From an uncultured Sphingobacteriales bacterium (GTDB lineage: Bacteria; Bacteroidota; Bacteroidia; Chitinophagales; Chitinophagaceae): 32,578 bases of DNA. The position numbers were made by a program, and so were the translations under genes. This document shows positions 1 through 8,705 of this stretch, piece after piece; position 1 is the first letter of the stretch; each line of letters begins with the position of its first letter. The notes beneath the pieces are model-generated. The model searched no databases, was not told where the DNA came from, and saw only the letters and a list, made by a program, of their open reading frames with translations. The DNA lies in the NCBI GenBank assembly GCA_937871285.1, contig CALMQS010000092.1:1-32578 (forward strand). Direction: 5' to 3'.

Positions 1-281
1 ATGGTTGCAGTAACTCCGGTTCCAGAGCCATTACGGTAACACCCAAGCCGGTAATAAACCTGGGTGCAGCTACCACGATCTGCTCGGGAGATCCTATCAC
101 CCTTGATGCTGGCAATGCCGGTGCAACCTATAGCTGGAGCCCCGGGGGAGCAACTACCCAATCCATTACAGTTAACCCCACGGTTAACACTACCTATACG
201 GTTACCGTAACCAAAGATGGTTGCAGTAACTCCGGTTCCAGAGCCATTACAGTAACTCCCAAGCCGGTAATAAACCTGGGT
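1..281 (+). repeat. Recent 216-bp in-frame duplication inside the repeat protein
   Basis: Bases 1-65 and 217-281 match at 63 of 65 positions (I see two substitutions), an offset of exactly 216 bp or 72 codons. Downstream of base 65 the copies diverge, so the near-identity is local. The longer history of the array cannot be judged because the window starts inside the first copy. Confidence 0.85.
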
Positions 282-2267
282 CCGGACGCTTCGATCTGCT
301 CAGGCAGCAGCATTACGCTGGATGCAGGCGATCACGGAACAGGCGCTACCTACAACTGGAGCACAAGTGAAACTACCAGAACGATTGATGTAACTATGGC
401 CGATACTTACACGGTTACCGTAACCAAAGACGGTTGTACGGGCACTGGCTCTAAAACCATTACCGTAAACACTTCAGGGTTGGTTGTGGATTTGGGTGCT
501 GACATAGAGAGATGCGATAATGGTTTGCCAATCACATTAGACGCCGGCATAACAGGCGCCACTTATAAATGGGGCAGCTTGCCCGTATCTCCTGCAAATA
601 ATAAAACAACAAAGACAGTGCTGGTAATGACAGCAGGGAAATACTGGGTAACCGTAACAAAAGGCGGGTGTACAGCAACCGATACTATTCTTGTTATTGA
701 TAAGCCAAAGGTTGAACCTAAGTTTACTTTTACCCAAACCGGTTCGTGCAGCCCCATTAAGGTTAGTTTTACAGACGCTACTGAAGCGTGCAGCAGTATA
801 ATCAGCTACGAATGGAATTTTGGCGATGCTTCACCGGTATTGAGTGGATATAACCCTAACCCCGAACATGATTATGATCAGCCGGGACTCTATAAAGTAA
901 CATTAACTGTTTCGATCAGCGGGGAATCTAAAACATATGAGGAAGATATTATTGTAAGCGGAACCGGCATACCGGTTGACCTCGGAAATGATACTACCAT
1001 TTGTGCGGGCAGCACGATCACGCTTGATGCCGGAAACCACGCAGGCGCAACGTACGAATGGGCTCCCGGCGGTGAAACCACGCAAAGCATTGCGGTTAGT
1101 GAAGCCGGCACCTATATTGTTACCGTAACTAAAGACGGTTGCAAAACCATAGATGCCATACAGGTAACGGTAGTTCCGGCGCTCACGGTTAACCTGGGCA
1201 ACGATACCACTCTATGTCCGGGTAACAGTGTTGTATTAGATGCGGGTAACCCCGGCGCTACTTACCTGTGGAGCACGGGAGAAACTACCAGAATTATTTC
1301 AACAGATACTGCCGGCACCTACAGTGTTATGGTGAGCAAGGGCAGTTGCAGCGGCAGCGGATCGTTAGCCGTAAATATCAGCTCAACGCTTCCTGTATCA
1401 TTAGGAAATGATACGACCATCTGCGCGGGCAGCAGCATCACGCTTGATGCAGGATATCCGGGGGCAACATATACCTGGAATACACCTGATGCATCACAAA
1501 CAATTACAGTAAGCGATGCCGGGGTATATAAGGTAACGGTAAATAATAGCGGCTGCGTGGGTGAAGCTCAAATTGAAGTATCGCTGATGCCGGGAGCAAC
1601 ACCGGTGTACCTTGGCAATGATACCACCATCTGTTTTGGAAACGCGGTTATATTGGATGCCGGCAATCCGGGCGCTACTTATTTGTGGAGTACAGGCGAA
1701 ACAACCCCGGTAATATACCCGATGGTATCTGGTACCTATAGCGTGGAAGTAACGCGCTGTGGAATAACAGAGCGTGATAGCATTGACCTGGTTATCGCTA
1801 ATCTCCCTACACCTTCTATCAGCCAGTCGGGTAATGAACTGATCGCTTCCGAAGCGGATACCTATCAGTGGTATAAGAACGGCGTGCTGATCCCGGGAGC
1901 CACAGCTAAAAAGTACAAGCCGAGAGGATATGGCAAATATAAAGTTGTTGTTGCCAGCACCAGCACAGGATGCAGCGGCGAATCGGCTGAGTATTTCTTT
2001 GTGCCGGAAGGACACACCTATATAGGAGATATTAAGGTTAAAATATCGCCCAACCCGGGTAACGGGCTGGCAAAGCTTATCTTCTCCAAACTACCTCCCA
2101 AACCCATAAAAGTAACAGTATACGACAGGGTAGGAAGAAGAATACTGGTTACCACTATGATCAACACGGTGAATGATATTAACCTGGTGGCCTATGCAAA
2201 AGGAGAATATTTTGTGGAATGTATTTTAGATGATAAAAGAATTATTATACCACTAATAACCCAGTAA
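1..2267 (+). CDS. Secreted Ig/PKD-like repeat protein with T9SS sorting domain (5' end missing)
   Basis: The frame is open from base 3 to the stop at 2265-2267 (754 residues visible), and the real start lies before the window. The visible part contains about seven copies of a 70-75-residue beta-sandwich-like repeat. Each copy begins near LG(N/A)DTTIC, continues through LDAG and a YxWS core, and ends near GTYxVTVTKDGC, with a conserved cysteine pair. A different domain at about 711-935 has the PKD signature (YEWNFGD, then HDY and GLYKVTLTV). The last ~78 residues (2031-2264) look like a type A T9SS C-terminal domain: SPNPGNG near its start, a VTVYDRVGRR strand and a terminal KRIIIPLI strand. 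This predicts export by the type IX system and attachment to the surface or release, probably as an adhesin or matrix protein. The ligand is unknown. A strong terminator follows 31 bases after the stop. Confidence 0.9.
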   Translation, partial: GCSNSGSRAITVTPKPVINLGAATTICSGDPITLDAGNAGATYSWSPGGATTQSITVNPTVNTTYTVTVTKDGCSNSGSRAITVTPKPVINLGPDASICSGSSITLDAGDHGTGATYNWSTSETTRTIDVTMADTYTVTVTKDGCTGTGSKTITVNTSGLVVDLGADIERCDNGLPITLDAGITGATYKWGSLPVSPANNKTTKTVLVMTAGKYWVTVTKGGCTATDTILVIDKPKVEPKFTFTQTGSCSPIKVSFTDATEACSSIISYEWNFGDASPVLSGYNPNPEHDYDQPGLYKVTLTVSISGESKTYEEDIIVSGTGIPVDLGNDTTICAGSTITLDAGNHAGATYEWAPGGETTQSIAVSEAGTYIVTVTKDGCKTIDAIQVTVVPALTVNLGNDTTLCPGNSVVLDAGNPGATYLWSTGETTRIISTDTAGTYSVMVSKGSCSGSGSLAVNISSTLPVSLGNDTTICAGSSITLDAGYPGATYTWNTPDASQTITVSDAGVYKVTVNNSGCVGEAQIEVSLMPGATPVYLGNDTTICFGNAVILDAGNPGATYLWSTGETTPVIYPMVSGTYSVEVTRCGITERDSIDLVIANLPTPSISQSGNELIASEADTYQWYKNGVLIPGATAKKYKPRGYGKYKVVVASTSTGCSGESAEYFFVPEGHTYIGDIKVKISPNPGNGLAKLIFSKLPPKPIKVTVYDRVGRRILVTTMINTVNDINLVAYAKGEYFVECILDDKRIIIPLITQ

Positions 2268-2297
2268 AGTCTTTCAGGAAGTTGATAGACAACCCCG

Positions 2298-2336
2298 CCA
2301 TCCGGAGCAGCGATATGCTGCACGGATGGTTTTTTT
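2298..2336 (+). terminator. Rho-independent terminator after the repeat protein
   Basis: CCATCCG (2298-2304) pairs with CGGATGG (2323-2329). Inside it GCAGC (2307-2311) pairs with GCTGC (2317-2321) around a 5-nt loop. Seven T residues follow at 2330-2336. This is a textbook intrinsic terminator, starting 31 bases after the stop codon. Confidence 0.93.
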
Positions 2337-2350
2337 ATGCACAAAAGTCC

Positions 2351-2379
2351 TTGTATGTTTATATTTTTTAGTACTTTTA
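2351..2379 (+). promoter_or_regulatory. Candidate Bacteroidota promoter for the 126-aa helical protein
   Basis: TTG at 2351-2353 is followed after 18 bases by TACTTTTA (2372-2379), one base away from the Bacteroidota -7 consensus TAnnTTTG. It sits just behind the terminator and about 70 bases before the chosen ATG at 2449. Reading it as a promoter makes an upstream start at 2326 unlikely. Confidence 0.5.
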
Positions 2380-2448
2380 AACAGCACTATCCGATCCCAT
2401 TGGCTAAAGCACAATTCATTTATTTCTTCACCTTTAAATTGTACGCCC

Positions 2449-2829
2449 ATGGTTACCACAGACACTCCACAGCTCTCAGAAGCATGTAATACCCTGAGGG
2501 AGGCATTACGTTCACAGCGCGAAGAGTTTACCCGCATGAAAAATGAGCTGCAGCAGGCAGCGGCCCACATTACCAGTAAAGAAGCGCTTAAAGATGTTGA
2601 GCATTATGAAAATCAGTTCGATATTCAGCTTGCCAACATTCATGATCTGAAGCAGTCCATCAAATCCCTCAACAAAACGCCTGTTTTTCAGCCTGTTACC
2701 AACAATTACGCAACGCCTGAATTCATCACCTCCGGTTACGAAAAATTAGCGGCCGATTATCAGCATCTCCGGCAAACGCTGCACGAAATTAAAAATGATT
2801 TTCAGCGATTCCTGGTAAACTATACCTGA
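2449..2829 (+). CDS. Small helical protein of unknown function
   Basis: I do not recognise this 126-residue protein. It is rich in charged and polar residues and predicted to be mostly helical, with heptad-like stretches around residues 10-75 (EALRSQREEFTRMKNEL, then DVEHYENQFDIQLANIHDLK) and again near the C-terminus, so a coiled coil is plausible. There is no signal peptide or membrane segment from this start. The frame is open further upstream to 2326, but that extension would begin inside the terminator T-tract and encode a cysteine-containing hydrophobic stretch unlike the rest. ATG 2449 is therefore preferred. It lies 119 bases before the EF-G paralog on the same strand. Confidence 0.7.
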   Translation: MVTTDTPQLSEACNTLREALRSQREEFTRMKNELQQAAAHITSKEALKDVEHYENQFDIQLANIHDLKQSIKSLNKTPVFQPVTNNYATPEFITSGYEKLAADYQHLRQTLHEIKNDFQRFLVNYT

Positions 2830-2948
2830 TATTATATAACAAGGCATTTTTTGCAGAAAAAGCAGTCTTACCTCCTTTACTGTGCCATATTTTTATGCCT
2901 TTACGCTGGCTTAGCATGTCTTTTTACTCATCTTAAAATATAATTGCC

Positions 2949-5090
2949 ATGGCCGCCGAATTCGACACCTCCCATGTAAAGAACATTGTGCTTCTCGGGC
3001 ATGCAGGCTCCGGTAAAACAACACTTGCCGAATGCTTTCTTTTTGAAGCCGGCTTAATTTCCCGGCGGGGAACAATTGCTGAGAAGAATACCGTGGGAGA
3101 TTATCATGAACTGGAGCAGGAAAGGGGCAACACGATATTCTCCAAGTTAATGCACACCAAATGGCGCGGATATAAGATCAATATCATTGATACACCCGGT
3201 TACGACGATTTTGCAGGAGAAGTACTCTCCGCGCTTCGTGTGGCCGACACCGGTATTATGCTGTTAAACGCGGCGATGGGAGTAGAAGTAAGCACTGAAG
3301 TAATATGGCAGTATACCGAAAGGTTTAAAACACCTATGATCTTCGCTGTTAATCACCTCGATGATGAAAAAGCCAGTTTTGACGACACGGTAAATGAAGC
3401 CAAACGGCATTTTGGCAGTAATGTAACGGTTATACAATATCCCCTGGAGCAGGGTGAAGGCTTTCATCGTATTATAGATGTGCTGCGTATGACGATGTAT
3501 ACATTTAAAGACACAGGCGGAAAGCCCGAAAAGCTGCCCATACCACCCGAAGAAAAGGAAAAAGCCGACCGGCTGCATAAGGAGTTGATTGAAGCCGTTG
3601 CCGGTAATGATGAAACGCTCATGGAAAAATATTTTGAAAAAGGAGAATTAGATGAAGACGAGATCAGGACGGGGATGAAAAAAGCCATGATCAACCATGA
3701 CCTCTTTCCCCTGTTTTGCCTTTCGGCAGAACGCAATATGGGAAGCGGGCGCCTGATGGGCTTTATAGATAATGTTTGTCCGAGCGCCGATGAAATACCG
3801 CCACAGGTTTCCGTGAATGGAGAAATTATTCCCTGCGATGCAGGTAAACCGGTTTGCGCTTTTGTTTATAAGGCCATTTCAGAACCACACGTGGGGGAAC
3901 TCTCGTTTATGAAAGTGTTTTCCGGAACGCTTAAAGCGGGCATGGATCTGCTTAATGAAACTACGGGTGTATCTGAAAAGCTGAACCAGTTGTTTGTGAT
4001 GGAAGGTAATAAAAGAAATAACGTTGGTGAACTAAGCGCGGGCGATATAGGGGCAACCCTCAAACTGAAGAACACGCATGTGAACAACACCCTGCACGAA
4101 CGGAATGTAAACTATGCCTTGCAACCTATTGAATTTCCTGCGCCTAATATGAGCATTGCGGTAAGAACGGTAAAAAAGGGGGAAGAAGAAAAACTGTCGG
4201 CCGCTTTACACCAGCTAAGGGAAGAAGACCCAACGCTTATCGTTAAGGTTTCGTCCGAATTAAAGCAAACGATCATTTATTGCCAGGGCGATATGCACCT
4301 GGCCGTTATTAAGTGGAAACTGCAGCATCAGCACAGGGTAGACGTTGTGTTTGAAGCGCCCGGAATTCCTTACCGGGAAACAATAAGAACCGCAGCGGAA
4401 GCGGTTTACCGGCACAAAAAACAATCGGGAGGAGCAGGGCAGTTTGGAGAAGTGCACATGCGTATAGAGCCCTGGTATGAAGGCATGCCGGAGCCGGCCG
4501 GGTTGAACGTGAGGGGAAGAGACACGCAGGAGCTTCCGTGGGGCGGTAAGCTGGTTTTTTATAACTGCATTGTTGGAGGCGCTATTGACCAGCGCTTTTT
4601 GCCTTCCATACTAAAAGGGGTAATGCAAAAAATGCAGGAAGGGCCGCTAACAGGCTCTTATGTAAGAGATATCAGGGTTTCGGTATTTGACGGCAGGATG
4701 CACCCTGTAGACAGCAATGATATTTCTTTTAAAATAGCCGGGCTCATGGCCTTTAAAAATGCTTTTCAAATGGCGGCGCCGCAACTGCTGGAACCTGTTT
4801 ACCAGGTTGAAGTTTTATGCCCTGAAGATGTAACGGGCGCTGTTATGGGCGATTTGCAAACCCGCCGGGCTCTTGTGGAAGGCATGGACGCGGAAAGAAA
4901 TTTTACGAGGATAATGGCTAAAGTGCCATTAGCTGAAATGAATGATTATTCTTCATCGCTGCGCTCTATAACACAGGGCAGGGCCAAGTTTAAAATGCAG
5001 TTTTATGAATACGTTATTGTACCATTTGAAATACAGCGTAAGCTAACGGAACAATACAATAAAACGGCTAAAGAAGAAATGGTGGGATGA
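2949..5090 (+). CDS. Elongation factor G-like translational GTPase (EF-G paralog)
   Basis: The 713-residue protein has the full EF-G layout. The G domain carries G1 GHAGSGKT (17-24), the switch I region QERG at 57-60 and G3 DTPGYDDF (81-88). Beta-barrel domain II follows, then domains III-V; domain IV contains the GGAGQFGEVHM stretch. The G4 motif reads NHLD (135-138) instead of the NKxD expected of a housekeeping EF-G. Together with many differences from canonical FusA in switch I, this marks a divergent paralog of the EF-G2 type found in Bacteroidota. Its role (ribosome recycling, stress, or a translocation variant) cannot be told from sequence. The ATG at 2949 is only two bases after TATAATTG, a weak -7-like box. 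The gene ends 35 bases from the convergent blaR-like gene with no obvious terminator between. Confidence 0.9.
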   Translation: MAAEFDTSHVKNIVLLGHAGSGKTTLAECFLFEAGLISRRGTIAEKNTVGDYHELEQERGNTIFSKLMHTKWRGYKINIIDTPGYDDFAGEVLSALRVADTGIMLLNAAMGVEVSTEVIWQYTERFKTPMIFAVNHLDDEKASFDDTVNEAKRHFGSNVTVIQYPLEQGEGFHRIIDVLRMTMYTFKDTGGKPEKLPIPPEEKEKADRLHKELIEAVAGNDETLMEKYFEKGELDEDEIRTGMKKAMINHDLFPLFCLSAERNMGSGRLMGFIDNVCPSADEIPPQVSVNGEIIPCDAGKPVCAFVYKAISEPHVGELSFMKVFSGTLKAGMDLLNETTGVSEKLNQLFVMEGNKRNNVGELSAGDIGATLKLKNTHVNNTLHERNVNYALQPIEFPAPNMSIAVRTVKKGEEEKLSAALHQLREEDPTLIVKVSSELKQTIIYCQGDMHLAVIKWKLQHQHRVDVVFEAPGIPYRETIRTAAEAVYRHKKQSGGAGQFGEVHMRIEPWYEGMPEPAGLNVRGRDTQELPWGGKLVFYNCIVGGAIDQRFLPSILKGVMQKMQEGPLTGSYVRDIRVSVFDGRMHPVDSNDISFKIAGLMAFKNAFQMAAPQLLEPVYQVEVLCPEDVTGAVMGDLQTRRALVEGMDAERNFTRIMAKVPLAEMNDYSSSLRSITQGRAKFKMQFYEYVIVPFEIQRKLTEQYNKTAKEEMVG

Positions 5091-5124
5091 GGGAACTCTA
5101 ATATAATTCCTGTTACCCTGATCC

Positions 5125-7449
5125 TTACTCCTCCTGAATCTGGAATGTTACAGGCTGTTTGTGATACGCTTTTATCTTATGACCGTTTTGCACAGCCGGT
5201 ATCCATTTGGGCCCGTTTTTAATCGCATCTGTAACGGTCTTTGCAAAAAAAGTACCTTCCATCGTTAGGGGTTTCACTTCGCTGAGATTGCCTTCCGTAT
5301 CAACTATAAATTGTACCACGCAGGTTCCGGGTTTGTTTTCCTCCTGCAGGGAGTCTATCACTTTATTAATAGATGCTGAAATATATTTTGCCCACGCTGC
5401 TTCACCTCCCGGAAACGCAGGCGCTTTTTCCACTATTTGAAAAGTTTTGTCTCCTTTCTGAACTATGGAAGCATTATTTACATTCTTTAACGTAATTTCA
5501 ATTACCCCATTTATAGCCCTCTCTCCGTATTTATCCACTGCTGATTTATCCTTTATAACATGTATACTTTCAATATCATTCGGATTGATCTTTTCCAGTC
5601 CTGACTTCGAAAATTCAATTCCATCAAGAAAATACAAAACCGAATCCATTGTACGAAAGTTACTACTGCGCAGTTCAATACCCGCTTTGGCAACAGGAAC
5701 AATACCCCGTTTAATGGCTTCGGCCTTTGTTATTTTTTCAGCCGTATTATTTTTGTAAATAATAATAACCTGGTTATCCTTTGTAATATCAACCGATTTG
5801 ATATTTGCAGGCAGGGTATCTATAGCGGTCTTCAAATCTTTTTTTACAGCAATGCTACTATTTGCACTATTAGCATTACTTTCCTGTCTTGGCGAATGAG
5901 CGTTCAAAGAAGGTTGGGGTTCTGTTTGCACGGCAATCGTTCCATCTTCTTTTGCTTTTGCAAACCGCTCAATCGCATTCAAAATATCCCTTGCAATTTT
6001 CTCCTGCTTTTTTTCATCTGTGATGAAGGCAATATCGTTCGGGTTGCTAAGGTACCCGCATTCAATAAGCAGGGCAGGGTAGTTGATAACAGGCGCGTCT
6101 AACACCCAAATGCCTTTTCCTGTTCTTTGTTTAATTTCCGGAGCTACGCCATAGTTCTTTTCTATTTCCCCGGCAACAAGGCTTCCAAACAACTGTGCCT
6201 GTTTCGTATAACCTGTTTGATTTTTTGAGAGGTATATTTCAAATCCGGATTTTGTTTTATCTCCCCCGTTTGGATCAACCTGGGCAACGTGAAGAGATAT
6301 AAATAAATCTGGTTTTTGCAGTACAGCAAAGTCAACCTTATCGCGTACAGGCTGCGTAATGTCATTATCCCTTGTAAGAATTATCTTAACACTTTTATTG
6401 CTATTCAGTGCTTTTATTTTTCTCGACAAAGACAGTGTAATATCTTTTTCCCGGATTCCTTCAGAGCTCATAGCCCCTTCGTCATCCCCACCATGCCCCG
6501 CATCAATAACCACCGTAACAGGTGTTTCTAATTGGACGATTTGTATTCCATTCTGGTTGGGTAATAATTGTTTTGTTTTAACCGTAAATGCTACAAAAAT
6601 AAAAGTCAGCAACGGCAATGCCAGTAAGCGGCTGATGTAATTCATACTTGGATTTTGCATTTTAGTTAACATGTGTAAACGTCTTTTTATGGATGATGAA
6701 AAAAAGCTGCTGGTGAGTCCAAAGGCCTGCTGCGGGTAAGCGGCATGTAATATCATGGCGGCAAAAGCGGCAGTATCCTTATCGTCAATAGCCTTGCTGT
6801 CGGCTATAAATTCATGGATCATATTCATCTCCCGCCGTATCAGCCAGAAGAAGGGATTGCACCAGAAAAAGATGAGTACAATATGCATAAACAATTTGTC
6901 GGCGCTGTGCTTTTCCGTTACATGCACCATTTCATGCGTAAATATTTTTTTCCCCGCATCAGCATGCATATCAATATTTTTATTCCAGAAGATATACCGG
7001 AAAAAAGAAAATGGAGTGCCTTTTGCTTCCGTTTGTATCACATTAATATGCTGTATCTTTTGTAAAGGATTATTGCGTGCCAGGCGGCTCAGCTTTACCA
7101 AGGCATGAAACAGTATAACGATCAAAGCAAGTGATACAACCATGTACACCATTATCGCCACCTGTTCGCCGCTGAGATGAAAGCTGCCGCTGCGGCTTAC
7201 TTCATGCACATATTCATCACCGGTAGTTACAATGTTTAATAACTTTATCACCTGGCTGTCGTCTTCAGCGGGGGCATGCCAGATATTAATTGTAATTAAC
7301 GGAAAGCTCAGGCTCACCACCACGGCGCTCAGCAGGTAAAACCGGTTCCAGCGGTGAAATAGCTTATTGTGCAGCGCCAGGCGGTAATAGCCATATAAAA
7401 TACCCGAGCAAATGATAACTTTTAAGATGTAGTATGCTATAGCAAGCAT
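5125..7449 (-). CDS. BlaR1-like M56 peptidase fused to N-acetylmuramoyl-L-alanine amidase, plug-like and TonB-like domains
   Basis: This is a 774-residue mosaic. Residues 1-290 resemble BlaR1/MecR1: membrane segments near 4-22, 36-54, 97-117, 186-204 and 273-290, with the M56 zinc motif HEMVH (172-176) and a downstream HEFIADSKA acidic motif (212-220). Residues ~309-495 form a complete Amidase_3 domain with its four expected key residues: H319 in DAGHGG, E334 in REKD, H387 in SLHV and E463 in LIECGYLSN. After a polar linker, ~585-656 resembles a TonB-receptor plug module (FLDGIE, then INPNDIESIHVIKDKSA and GVIEITLKN). Residues ~675-774 resemble a TonB C-terminal domain (AFPGGEAAWAKYI to the end). 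The amidase would sit in the periplasm after the last membrane helix, where BlaR1 has its penicillin sensor. The gene starts 34 bases after the blaI-like stop, so the two form an operon. Signal and output are inference. Confidence 0.9.
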   Translation of the reverse strand: MLAIAYYILKVIICSGILYGYYRLALHNKLFHRWNRFYLLSAVVVSLSFPLITINIWHAPAEDDSQVIKLLNIVTTGDEYVHEVSRSGSFHLSGEQVAIMVYMVVSLALIVILFHALVKLSRLARNNPLQKIQHINVIQTEAKGTPFSFFRYIFWNKNIDMHADAGKKIFTHEMVHVTEKHSADKLFMHIVLIFFWCNPFFWLIRREMNMIHEFIADSKAIDDKDTAAFAAMILHAAYPQQAFGLTSSFFSSSIKRRLHMLTKMQNPSMNYISRLLALPLLTFIFVAFTVKTKQLLPNQNGIQIVQLETPVTVVIDAGHGGDDEGAMSSEGIREKDITLSLSRKIKALNSNKSVKIILTRDNDITQPVRDKVDFAVLQKPDLFISLHVAQVDPNGGDKTKSGFEIYLSKNQTGYTKQAQLFGSLVAGEIEKNYGVAPEIKQRTGKGIWVLDAPVINYPALLIECGYLSNPNDIAFITDEKKQEKIARDILNAIERFAKAKEDGTIAVQTEPQPSLNAHSPRQESNANSANSSIAVKKDLKTAIDTLPANIKSVDITKDNQVIIIYKNNTAEKITKAEAIKRGIVPVAKAGIELRSSNFRTMDSVLYFLDGIEFSKSGLEKINPNDIESIHVIKDKSAVDKYGERAINGVIEITLKNVNNASIVQKGDKTFQIVEKAPAFPGGEAAWAKYISASINKVIDSLQEENKPGTCVVQFIVDTEGNLSEVKPLTMEGTFFAKTVTDAIKNGPKWIPAVQNGHKIKAYHKQPVTFQIQEE

Positions 7450-7483
7450 AGGTTTTTGAAGTTTATAGTGTACTGTATAGTGT

Positions 7484-7855
7484 TTATTTCCCCTGCTTCT
7501 TAAGCTCTTTCAGCAGGCGTTCGAGGTCTTCCACGCTCAGGTTGTTTTCTTTTACCATAAAGGAAACCACATTGCTGAAAGACCCTTCAAAATAGCTTTT
7601 TACCATACTTTTCATCGTGGCTTTGGAGTAAGCCTCTTTACTGATAAGCGGATAATACCGGTGCATTCTTCCAAACAGTTCAATACCTACAAATTCTTTT
7701 TCTGCCAGTATCTTCAATATGGTAGCTACCGTATTCTGATGCGGTTTCGGATGGGGCATGGCATCAACCAGCTCGCGCAGAAACGCTTTTTCCAGCTTCC
7801 ATAAAACCTGCATGATCTGCTCTTCTGCTTTTGTAAGATTTTTAATGATACTCAT
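7484..7855 (-). CDS. BlaI/MecI-family winged-helix repressor
   Basis: The 123-residue protein (ATG complement 7853-7855) begins MSIIKNLTKAEEQIMQVLW, typical of BlaI/MecI/CopY repressors. A winged helix spans ~8-75, with recognition-helix region HQNTVATILKILAEKEFV, and a helical dimerisation tail spans ~76-123. The frame is open seven codons further upstream, but the ATG at 7855 matches the family N-terminus. In the known systems the dimer represses its own operon and is inactivated by cleavage when the M56 partner is activated. Here the partner follows directly on the same strand. Two AACTA-N6-TAGTT sites overlap the promoter in front of this gene, supporting autoregulation. Confidence 0.92.
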   Translation of the reverse strand: MSIIKNLTKAEEQIMQVLWKLEKAFLRELVDAMPHPKPHQNTVATILKILAEKEFVGIELFGRMHRYYPLISKEAYSKATMKSMVKSYFEGSFSNVVSFMVKENNLSVEDLERLLKELKKQGK

Positions 7856-7873
7856 GTTTTTTGATTCTTGAAG

Positions 7874-7903
7874 CAAAGATAAACTAATTATTTAGTTACG
7901 CAA
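7874..7903 (-). promoter_or_regulatory. Promoter of the blaI-blaR-like operon
   Basis: On the minus strand TTG (complement of 7901-7903) is followed after 19 bases by TATCTTTG (complement of 7874-7881), an exact match to the Bacteroidota -7 consensus. Transcription would start near 7870, leaving a leader of about 15 bases to the ATG at 7855. The 16-bp operator 1 lies within the spacer. Confidence 0.85.
7882..7897. promoter_or_regulatory. Operator 1, predicted BlaI-type site
   Basis: AACTAATTATTTAGTT is a 14-of-16 palindrome with arms AACTA and TAGTT around 6 bp. It fills most of the spacer between the -33 and -7 elements of the blaI promoter. Staphylococcal mec/bla operators have a related ACTA...TAGT core. 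Binding by the adjacent repressor is inferred. Confidence 0.75.
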
Positions 7904-7917
7904 CTACTTTCTTAGTT
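7902..7917. promoter_or_regulatory. Operator 2, predicted BlaI-type site
   Basis: AACTACTTTCTTAGTT has the same AACTA-N6-TAGTT arms as operator 1, starting exactly 20 bp away, about two helical turns. It overlaps the -33 element of the blaI promoter. A lone TTAGTT half-site lies at 7942-7947. Confidence 0.75.
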
Positions 7918-7969
7918 TATTACAAAAAAAATAATTTTACCTTAGTTCTTAGCGTAAAGAATACGTTCT

Positions 7970-7998
7970 TTGCAAAAATGCAGTAAACCGTAACTTTG
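7970..7998 (+). promoter_or_regulatory. Promoter of the ftsE-like gene
   Basis: TTG at 7970-7972, an 18-base spacer, then TAACTTTG at 7991-7998, an exact Bacteroidota -7 box. The ATG at 8019 is 20 bases further on. It is divergent from the blaI promoter; the two BlaI-type operators end 52 bases upstream of its -33 element, so it is probably not repressed by them. Confidence 0.85.
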
Positions 7999-8018
7999 AA
8001 TTTATTGAGGATTGTATT

Positions 8019-8705
8019 ATGGCAGAAACTATTTTAGAGCTTGAACACGCGAATATCTACCAGGGAAATTCACTTATTTTACAGGATGTAAATATCCGGG
8101 TAAACAAAGGCGAATTTGTTTACCTGGTGGGTAAAACGGGCTCCGGTAAATCGAGCCTGTTGAAAACATTGTACGGCGATTTAAAGCTAAAAGAAGGAGA
8201 GGGGAGCGTGGTAGGATATAAATTAAGGGATATGGATTGGAAAAAAATACCTTTCTTGAGAAGGAACCTGGGTATTGTATTCCAGGACTTTCAATTGCTC
8301 ACCGACCGGAATGTACACGACAACCTGAAATTCGTTTTGCGTGCTACCGGATGGAAAGATGAAAAGCTCATCGAAGAAAAAATAAACGATGTGCTGGATA
8401 AAGTGGGACTAAAAACAAAAGGCTTTAAGTTTCCCTTTGAACTGTCGGGCGGAGAGCAGCAGCGGGTGGATGTTGCCCGCGCGTTATTGAATTCCCCCAA
8501 ACTGATATTAGCCGATGAACCCACGGGAAATCTTGACCCTGAAACTTCAGACGAGATCATGCAGTTGCTTTTTCATATTTCCAAAGACTATGGGGCAGCT
8601 ATTGTTATGGCCACGCATGATTACAGGGTGATCAGCAAATTTCCCGCAAGAACCATGCGCACCGAAAGAGGCAAGGTGATAGACAATACGGCCATCACTT
8701 TATAA
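8019..8705 (+). CDS. ftsE: FtsE-type ABC transporter ATPase
   Basis: This 228-residue ABC ATPase has Walker A GKTGSGKS (38-45), a Q-loop Q89 in VFQDFQLL, signature LSGGEQQRV (142-150), Walker [10 protein letters not shown] with D166 and E167, and H-loop H200 in MATH. Length and the tail ending [18 protein letters not shown] fit FtsE, the cytoplasmic ATPase that with FtsX activates peptidoglycan hydrolases at the division septum. No ftsX is visible in the window, so the assignment rests on protein similarity; a LolD-like ATPase is the main alternative. The gene stands alone behind its own exact promoter. The stop TAA (8703-8705) touches the first unit of a heptad repeat array. Confidence 0.82.
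   Translation: MAETILELEHANIYQGNSLILQDVNIRVNKGEFVYLVGKTGSGKSSLLKTLYGDLKLKEGEGSVVGYKLRDMDWKKIPFLRRNLGIVFQDFQLLTDRNVHDNLKFVLRATGWKDEKLIEEKINDVLDKVGLKTKGFKFPFELSGGEQQRVDVARALLNSPKLILADEPTGNLDPETSDEIMQLLFHISKDYGAAIVMATHDYRVISKFPARTMRTERGKVIDNTAITL

Noticed and set aside
1494..2015. Long antisense open frame of 173 codons inside the repeat protein
   Set aside because: It is a shadow of the highly repetitive coding strand, with no start signal, motif or plausible composition of its own.
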